This document shows, piece after piece, positions 5,389 through 9,942 of a stretch of DNA of 9,942 bases (position 1 is its first letter; the number at the start of each line of letters is the position of its first letter). Position numbers and translations under genes: made by a program. The notes beneath the pieces were generated by a model. The model was not told where the DNA came from and ran no database searches. It saw only the letters and a list, made by a program, of their open reading frames with translations. Origin of the DNA: DAOVRL01 sp964459805 (GTDB lineage: Bacteria > Planctomycetota > Phycisphaerae > Sedimentisphaerales > Anaerobacaceae); the NCBI GenBank assembly GCA_964459805.1, contig CAYWOD010000131.1, positions 1 through 9,942 on the forward strand, written 5' to 3'.

Positions 5389-6789
5389 TCAGTCCAGGGC
5401 CATTGGGAAGTAGTTCTTGGCATTATTGAAGCAGATATCCTCAACCATTGGCCCTAACAGGCCCATATCGCTTGGCAGCAGTCCGGCCTCGACGTCGCAA
5501 GCGAGCATATTGCACAGTATCCTGCGGAAATACTCATGCCTCGGATACGAGAGGAAGCTGCGCGAGTCGGTCAGCATACCGACGAACCGGCTCAAGAGGC
5601 CCATATTCGCCAGGACCCTCATCTGCTCTTGCATACCGTCTTTCTGGTCGAGGAACCACCATCCCGAGCCGTACTGCATCTTGCCGGGCGCCGAGCCGGC
5701 CTGGAAATTGCCGATCATTGTCGCAAACACGGCGTTGTCGCGCGGATTGAGGTTGTAAAGAATCGTCTTGGGCAGCTCGTTGTCCATATCCAGCCGGTCC
5801 AGGAATTTTGAGAGTGGCCGGGCTACCTGTTGATCGTCGATTGAGTCGCAGCCGATATCCGGCCCGAGCATCTTGAACAGCCGCGTGCTGTTGTTGCGCA
5901 GGGCCCCTATGTGAAGCTGCTGCACCCAGCCGGATTCGTAGTCCATAAGCGCGAATTCGACCATCATCGCCGATTTGAATTTCAAACGCTCGGCCACCTC
6001 CAGTTCTTTACCGGCCATTATCTTATCGAAGATCTTTTTGATTTCGCTGTCCGTGTAATCCTCGGCGTAAGCGGTATCCAGCCCGTGGTCAGAGAGCCGA
6101 CAGCCGTTTTGGCGAAAATAGTCGTGGCGATTGCGCAGGGCCTCGAGATATGAGTGGAAGTCGCCTATCTCGATGTTGGTGATTGTCTCGAGCTTATCGA
6201 TAAATGCGTTCAGGGCCTGAAGGTCCTCGACGGCCATAGCCTGGTCCGGGCGAAAAGCCGCGTGCACCTTTATCTCAAAGCCGTCTTGGCGAATCTTCTT
6301 ATGGTGCTCCAACGAATCGAGCGGTCCCTCCGTTGTGCAGACCAATTTGACATTCATTTTCCGCATAATGTTCCGCACACTGAACTCCGGCGTCCTGAGC
6401 GCCTCGCTAACAAACTCATATATCTCTTTAGCCGTCTCCGGGCCCAGAATTTTGTTCTTGATGCCGAACGGGCTCTTTAGCTCCAGATGCGTCCAGTGAT
6501 ACAGCGGATTGCCGAGGCAGAAAGGCACCGTCTGCGCCCATTTGGCGAACTTCTCGTAATCGCTCGCATTGCCCGTGACATATTTCTCGGCTATGCCGTT
6601 CGTCCTCATCGCCCGCCATTTATAGTGGTCGCCGGAAAGCCAGGCCTGCGTTAGATTATCGAAGCGGTGGTCGGCGGCGATTCTTTCGACCGGCAGGTGA
6701 CAGTGATAGTCGTAGATCGGCATCTTCGCGGCGTGCTCATGGTAAAGAATCTCTGCCGTTTTGCTCTGCAATAGAAAATCTTCGCTCAA
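5389..6789 (-). CDS. uxaC: glucuronate (uronate) isomerase, 5' end lost in assembly gap
   Basis: Cytoplasmic uronate isomerase (EC 5.3.1.12), converting D-glucuronate to D-fructuronate and D-galacturonate to D-tagaturonate, the first step of bacterial uronate catabolism. The visible 466 residues begin LSEDFLLQSKTAEILYHEHA, which lies close to the family N-terminus, so probably fewer than about 15 residues are hidden in the N run. Landmarks are the metal-binding DYHCHLP (27-33, H29 and H31), RLSDHGLD (231-238), the YNLNPRDNAVFATMIGNFQ block (345-363), QYGSGWWFLDQKDGM (372-386) and GLLSRFVGMLTDSRSFLSYP (397-416). The C-terminus is intact and ends at a TGA. Upstream across the gap is a small membrane-protein gene with a strong promoter that probably also serves uxaC. 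No other uronate genes (uxuA, uxaA, uxaB) are visible here. Confidence 0.95.
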   Translation of the reverse strand: MSEDFLLQSKTAEILYHEHAAKMPIYDYHCHLPVERIAADHRFDNLTQAWLSGDHYKWRAMRTNGIAEKYVTGNASDYEKFAKWAQTVPFCLGNPLYHWTHLELKSPFGIKNKILGPETAKEIYEFVSEALRTPEFSVRNIMRKMNVKLVCTTEGPLDSLEHHKKIRQDGFEIKVHAAFRPDQAMAVEDLQALNAFIDKLETITNIEIGDFHSYLEALRNRHDYFRQNGCRLSDHGLDTAYAEDYTDSEIKKIFDKIMAGKELEVAERLKFKSAMMVEFALMDYESGWVQQLHIGALRNNSTRLFKMLGPDIGCDSIDDQQVARPLSKFLDRLDMDNELPKTILYNLNPRDNAVFATMIGNFQAGSAPGKMQYGSGWWFLDQKDGMQEQMRVLANMGLLSRFVGMLTDSRSFLSYPRHEYFRRILCNMLACDVEAGLLPSDMGLLGPMVEDICFNNAKNYFPMALD

Positions 6790-6889
6790 NNNNNNNNNNN
6801 NNNNNNNNNNNNNNNNNNNNNNNNNNNNNNNNNNNNNNNNNNNNNNNNNNNNNNNNNNNNNNNNNNNNNNNNNNNNNNNNNNNNNNNNN
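6790..6889. other. assembly gap (100 N)
   Basis: Exactly 100 undetermined bases, the conventional filler for a scaffold gap of unknown size. It removes the uxaC start and the 3' end of the upstream small gene. The minus-strand reading frame happens to stay open across the N run, so a naive translation joins both into one 575-aa protein. Confidence 0.98.
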
Positions 6890-7116
6890 TGGGCCTCAAG
6901 CTCCCGGCGTTTTTTGAGCGCCTTCTCTCGCGGAGACTCGACTTCTTTCATTCTCTGTGCCCAGTCGGAGACCTCGCCTCTGGTTTGCGAAAGACGCCTC
7001 GATATCTGTTTCGGCCGGCACTTCTCCTCCTTGCGAATCTTGTGTATCCATATCCCGTACCCGATCCACCCCACCCCCAACACCGCGATACCGACTATCA
7101 TAAATATCTTATACAT
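6890..7116 (-). CDS. small single-pass membrane protein, 3' end lost in gap
   Basis: A protein I do not recognise, visible for 75 residues before the N gap. It opens MYKIFMIVGIAVLG with a hydrophobic helix (about residues 4-24, rich in Gly, Ile and Trp). A highly charged, Lys/Arg/Glu-rich segment follows (about 26-75, with RPKQISRRLSQTRGE and SPREKALKKRRELEA) that looks helical or coiled-coil. The topology suggests an N-terminal anchor with a cytoplasmic basic tail. The start at 7116 is well supported: GGAAGGGG lies a few bases upstream, and a near-consensus promoter lies about 57 nt upstream of the ATG. Glucuronate isomerases do not carry such an N-terminal extension, so this is a separate gene, probably cotranscribed with uxaC. 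Its true end is unknown. Confidence 0.6.
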
Positions 7117-7166
7117 AACGCCCCTTCCTTCAGACTAACTACACATCTCCATTTTCCGGCCACCAT

Positions 7167-7208
7167 ACGTTCCTGTTGAATAATACAGGAAACGTCAGCC
7201 AAAGTCAA
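7167..7208 (-). promoter_or_regulatory. promoter of the small-membrane-protein/uxaC unit with overlapping inverted repeat
   Basis: On the minus strand the -35 is TTGACT (7203-7208), the spacer is 17 bp and the -10 is TATTAT (7180-7185), each 5 of 6 consensus positions. An inverted repeat, TTCCTGT (7170-7176) with ACAGGAA (7185-7191), extends outward to ACG/CGT (7167-7169 and 7193-7195) with one extra base on the right. It covers the -10 and the probable start point, as a repressor operator would. A uronate-responsive GntR- or LacI-type regulator is plausible, but none is encoded here. Confidence 0.6.
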
Positions 7209-7218
7209 CGGTGAGCTA

Positions 7219-7344
7219 ATGGCGAATCGTGGATTGAGCCACGAATCAGAAAGCATGAAAAAGACTCTTGCAAGTTGTATCCAAAAAGCTCATAATTTGG
7301 AAACTGAGCTGGCAGCGAGAATTAGAAGGAAAAACAGCACATGA
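7219..7344 (+). CDS. 41-aa small ORF overlapping the next gene (ATGA)
   Basis: A short ORF starting MANRGLSHESESMKKTLASC and ending RIRRKNST. Its TGA stop (7342-7344) overlaps the ATG of the following 401-aa gene in an ATGA junction, the classic arrangement for translational coupling. GGTGAG lies 3 nt before the ATG, close but usable. An internal in-frame ATG at 7255 would give 29 aa. The second half (KKTLASCIQKAHNLETELAA) would form an amphipathic basic helix. It has no recognisable domain or membrane segment. It may be a leader peptide controlling the downstream gene, a small partner protein, or chance. Its start lies about 100 bp from the divergent uxaC-unit gene. Confidence 0.4.
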   Translation: MANRGLSHESESMKKTLASCIQKAHNLETELAARIRRKNST

Positions 7345-8546
7345 AAAAGTCTCAACAGAATAATTGCGATGACGTCCTTGAGTTGTTGGTAAAGGATTAT
7401 TGGTCAAAATACAAGAGTGATCTTGATAAAGAAATAGCCAAGATAGCCCAAGACTTCGTTAATCGTAAGCTTTTCAACAGCACGGTTAGGGTTAGTAGGC
7501 AATTGCATACTGAGTTTGAGTATGTACAAAAGTTGATAGACTACATTATAAAGTCACTGAAACAAGACTTCAGTCATATCCCACTGAACGCCTGCAAGGA
7601 CAAGTTACTAACCATTGTGGAGGGAGAGTACAAGAAGCTCATCCCACGAACTAACTCAAGCTTAGTTCAAGCCGGTCTTGCGCAAGAAGGCATACTGGCA
7701 CAATACAAAAAGGGTATCATTAACGAGATGGAAAAGGCAAAGGAGAAAGTGGAGACCGCATGTGCGATTTGGGAAAAAGAAATGTCTCGCCAAAAAGGAC
7801 TCGCTGAAAAATGGTACCAAAACCGCACGATTCAGGCCGCGTTGATCGGCGCCGGTGTGGTTCTAATTGTTGCGATTATCGGTTGGTTAATTTCCATATA
7901 TCGCAACAAACCAACAGTCAAGTCAGAACTGACCACAAGTGGAGATGCATCTCCTGGAATTATTACATCAGGACCCAATAGCCCTGTGACAGTGCATTAC
8001 GATCCACCTGAATCGCCAAGCCCGTCGGACGCTAATAATACCTTGGGGAAGACGCTTGTATACGAGAATCTGAGAAATAGAGTTTCAGATTTAGAGCACC
8101 AAATTATTGATGAGAAAATTGAACCTTGGATTTTCTTTCGCACTGGTAAAATGAAGGAGGTTACGAATTACTATGGAAAGGTAATTAAGTATCAGGGAGT
8201 TGAATTCGCAGGGACGCCCAGACTCGTTTTTTGGAATGGATTCATAGAGCCATTTCTCGAGAATGCAATAGCTGAAGTCCTCAATTCAGTAGCTCAAGAT
8301 TGCCAACATAGGAACATAGACCACAAGGAATTCTTGCACGACGCAAATTCACTCTTGAGGAGTCTGGTTTCAAAGGCATATCGCCGAATGTCGGAAATAG
8401 ACCAGAGACTTCGAGGAAAAGGTTACCCAGAAAAGGTGACACCTGTGGATGTGAGTGACAAAATTCAAACAATGCAGGAGTTCTTAGATCAATACACCCA
8501 AGCTGTTTTAAATGATACAAAACCACCGAGAAAGAAGAGCGGCTGA
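7341..8546 (+). CDS. single-pass membrane protein of unknown function, 401 aa
   Basis: I do not recognise this family. Residues 1-160 are helical and charged, with a likely coiled-coil stretch at about 118-160 (GILAQYKKGIINEMEKAKEK onward). One clear membrane helix spans about 165-187 (QAALIGAGVVLIVAIIGWLI). It is followed by a Gly/Ser/Pro/Asn-rich linker (198-232) containing SPGIITSGPNSPVTVHY. Residues 235-401 form a second soluble, mostly helical domain with PWIFFRTGKM (262-271) and RLVFWNGFIEPFLENAI (294-310). The linker pattern is of a kind seen after single membrane helices in accessory proteins, which is an impression and not a domain match. AGAAGGA lies 10 nt before the ATG, inside the preceding small ORF. 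Base composition is clearly more AT-rich than uxaC, the antiporter or the aminotransferase, consistent with horizontal acquisition. The gene is convergent with the aminotransferase. Confidence 0.75.
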   Translation: MKKSQQNNCDDVLELLVKDYWSKYKSDLDKEIAKIAQDFVNRKLFNSTVRVSRQLHTEFEYVQKLIDYIIKSLKQDFSHIPLNACKDKLLTIVEGEYKKLIPRTNSSLVQAGLAQEGILAQYKKGIINEMEKAKEKVETACAIWEKEMSRQKGLAEKWYQNRTIQAALIGAGVVLIVAIIGWLISIYRNKPTVKSELTTSGDASPGIITSGPNSPVTVHYDPPESPSPSDANNTLGKTLVYENLRNRVSDLEHQIIDEKIEPWIFFRTGKMKEVTNYYGKVIKYQGVEFAGTPRLVFWNGFIEPFLENAIAEVLNSVAQDCQHRNIDHKEFLHDANSLLRSLVSKAYRRMSEIDQRLRGKGYPEKVTPVDVSDKIQTMQEFLDQYTQAVLNDTKPPRKKSG

Positions 8547-8638
8547 ACATTGTTCAAATTCCGTAGCTCCTGTGAGCCTGCTCTAGTTCCGGCCGATTCC
8601 ATTATTGGCGCTCAATTTCCTGCTAGTGCAGCCCAGGT

Positions 8639-9799
8639 TTAGCTCTCGAGTTCTTTCAATCCTCGGCCAAGTCTTCCAACACCTTCTTTGGCGGTTTGTT
8701 TGTGCAGCGCGCCGTAGGCGACTCGCAGGTAGCAGCCATGTTCGATGCCGAAGGTTGTCCCGGGGATAACGGCCACTTTGTGCTCTTCAATCAGGCGTTT
8801 GGTCAGCTCCATCGGGTCGAGGTCCGTGTGGACCCGCAGCATAAAGTAGAAGGCCCCCTCGGCCCGTGGGATGGTAACGAGGCTGCTGACGCCCTGCAAT
8901 TCATTTAGGACAATTTGGCGGACCTCGGTGGTCGTTTGCAGCTTGCCTCGGCAATAGTTGGGCCCGGCCTTCATTGCGCCTACCGCCGCCCACTGCGAAA
9001 CGACCGGCGGACAAATCAGAATCGTATCCTGAATCTTGCGGATGGGTTCAAACACATGCTCGGGTATTACCATCCAGCCGATCCGCCAGCTCGCAAAGCC
9101 ATACGCCTTGGATAGAGAAAATAGCGAGATAGTATGCTCGGCGCTGCCCTCAATACAGCCGGGTGAAAAGTGCTCGGCGCCGTCGTACGTGAAATACTCG
9201 TAGGCCTCGTCGCTGATATGGTAGATGCCCTTTTGTCGGCAGATTTCATTTACCCGCCGCAGGTCGGCTTCGCTATAGACCACGCCGGTCGGGTTATTCG
9301 GCGAAATGGTAACCACGGCGCGCGTGCGCTCGGTGACCGCACCGGCGATTCGCTCCGGCTGCAATTGATGGTTCTCGTCGGTCGGCACGCAGACGGCCTT
9401 GCAGTCGGCGATAACCACGGCCATTTCGTGATTGAAGTAGTAGGGCAGGTTCAGAATAATCTCGTCGCCGGGGTCGGTGATGGCCAGCACCGCGTTGACA
9501 AAGCCCATATTCGCCCCCGCCGTAACCACAATCCGCCTGCCCCTCACGGCGATACCGTTGTCCGTATCGAGCTTTTGCTCAATCGCCTCCAACAGCTCCG
9601 GGATTCCCTGGACGAGCTTGTACTTGTGGTTTTGTGGATCGGCGAGGAACTTTTCGATGTGCTCGATTGCCTCGGACGGCGGGCCGTAATAAGCGACGCC
9701 CTGGCCGAGCGAAATCGTGCCCGGATTGGCGCGAATCAGCTCACCTACGACAGGAATGATCGGAGACTGCACAGATTGCATCCGGAGACTATCGTACAT
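8639..9799 (-). CDS. PLP-dependent class I/II aminotransferase
   Basis: Cytoplasmic fold-type I aminotransferase of the aspartate aminotransferase superfamily. The internal aldimine lysine is K231 in SLSKAYGFASWRIGW (229-242). SPNNPTG (166-172) supplies the PLP-contacting Asn169, DEAY (197-200) the ring-nitrogen Asp197, and R359 in CYLRVAYG the substrate carboxylate contact. The opening (RMQSVQSPIIPVVGELIRAN, then PGTISLGQGVAYYGPP) resembles a group of aminotransferases common in cyanobacteria, whose substrate I do not know. The 386-aa length is normal. The ATG at 9799 has a G-rich stretch (AGGGGG) about 9 nt upstream. It begins 18 bp after the stop of the gnd-like gene, so the two are probably cotranscribed. 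The amino donor and acceptor cannot be told from sequence. Confidence 0.92.
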   Translation of the reverse strand: MYDSLRMQSVQSPIIPVVGELIRANPGTISLGQGVAYYGPPSEAIEHIEKFLADPQNHKYKLVQGIPELLEAIEQKLDTDNGIAVRGRRIVVTAGANMGFVNAVLAITDPGDEIILNLPYYFNHEMAVVIADCKAVCVPTDENHQLQPERIAGAVTERTRAVVTISPNNPTGVVYSEADLRRVNEICRQKGIYHISDEAYEYFTYDGAEHFSPGCIEGSAEHTISLFSLSKAYGFASWRIGWMVIPEHVFEPIRKIQDTILICPPVVSQWAAVGAMKAGPNYCRGKLQTTTEVRQIVLNELQGVSSLVTIPRAEGAFYFMLRVHTDLDPMELTKRLIEEHKVAVIPGTTFGIEHGCYLRVAYGALHKQTAKEGVGRLGRGLKELES

Positions 9800-9817
9800 C
9801 GATTTGGCCCCCTGCCC

Positions 9818-9942
9818 TTACGCGGTGTAGGTTGAAGCGGCGGTGGTTCCGCCCCGGCCGGTCCAGTTCGTGTGGAAGAACTCGCCTCTGGGTTTATCGA
9901 CCCGCTCATAAGTATGCGCACCAAAATAATCCCGCTGAGCTT
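9818..9942 (-). CDS. gnd: 6-phosphogluconate dehydrogenase, C-terminal end
   Basis: Only the last 40 residues lie in the window; the gene continues beyond its right edge. They begin AQRDYFGAHTYERVDKPRGE and continue FFHTNWTGRGG, ending in a TAA at 9818-9820. This is the conserved C-terminal tail of decarboxylating 6-phosphogluconate dehydrogenase, which oxidises 6-phosphogluconate to ribulose 5-phosphate with NADP+. The Arg and His of RDYFGAH are six residues apart, as are the substrate-binding R446 and H452 contributed by the second subunit in the sheep enzyme. The last residues (GTTAASTYTA) run past the core motif, as in the longer members of the family. The aminotransferase gene follows after 18 bp. 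Confidence 0.9.
   Translation of the reverse strand, partial: AQRDYFGAHTYERVDKPRGEFFHTNWTGRGGTTAASTYTA

Noticed and set aside
8545..8577. Short inverted repeats between the convergent genes (GAACA/TGTTC, GCTC/GAGC)
   Set aside because: Stems of 4-5 bp without a U-tract are too weak to call terminators.

Overview
The window looks like a draft or metagenome-derived contig from a Planctomycetota bacterium, probably of the Phycisphaerae. The clues are a secreted GH172/DUF2961 protein, a decayed gene ending in the RVYDI(S/R)DLL motif I associate with repeat-rich secreted proteins of that class, heptameric repeats, and mixed moderate-GC coding sequence. The assignment is inference: there is no rRNA or other phylogenetic marker. 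A run of exactly 100 N (6790-6889) is an assembly gap of unknown true length.

Layout, left to right. A secreted GH172-family glycoside hydrolase (234-1280, +) has a near-consensus promoter. It is followed by about 700 bp of decayed and repetitive DNA: an inverted repeat, an STN-like pseudogene and a palindromic interspersed repeat. A DUF503 gene and a tRNA-Tyr follow on the minus strand, and both have 7-bp-period repeats at their 5' ends. An NhaC-type Na+/H+ antiporter (about 2773-4650, +) comes next. A minus-strand higA-like antitoxin has its own promoter and a perfect operator-like palindrome. Directly after its stop codon, in the same frame, lies a HicA-like toxin remnant with no usable start.

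Next are a glucuronate isomerase gene (uxaC) that loses its first few codons in the N gap, and a small single-pass membrane protein gene that runs into the same gap from the other side. A frame coincidence makes these two look like one protein; they are almost certainly separate genes, probably one operon. Their shared promoter (7180-7208) overlaps a nearly perfect inverted repeat.

Divergent from them, a 41-codon ORF overlaps by 4 bp (ATGA) a 401-aa single-pass membrane protein of unknown function. This pair is visibly more AT-rich than its neighbours and looks accessory. The window ends with a minus-strand pair: the C-terminus of 6-phosphogluconate dehydrogenase (gnd), then a class I/II aminotransferase 18 bp downstream.

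Functionally, uronate isomerisation (uxaC), the oxidative pentose phosphate pathway (gnd) and a secreted glycosidase fit a polysaccharide-degrading heterotroph. The less explained parts are the higA/hicA-like locus and the 41-aa/401-aa pair.
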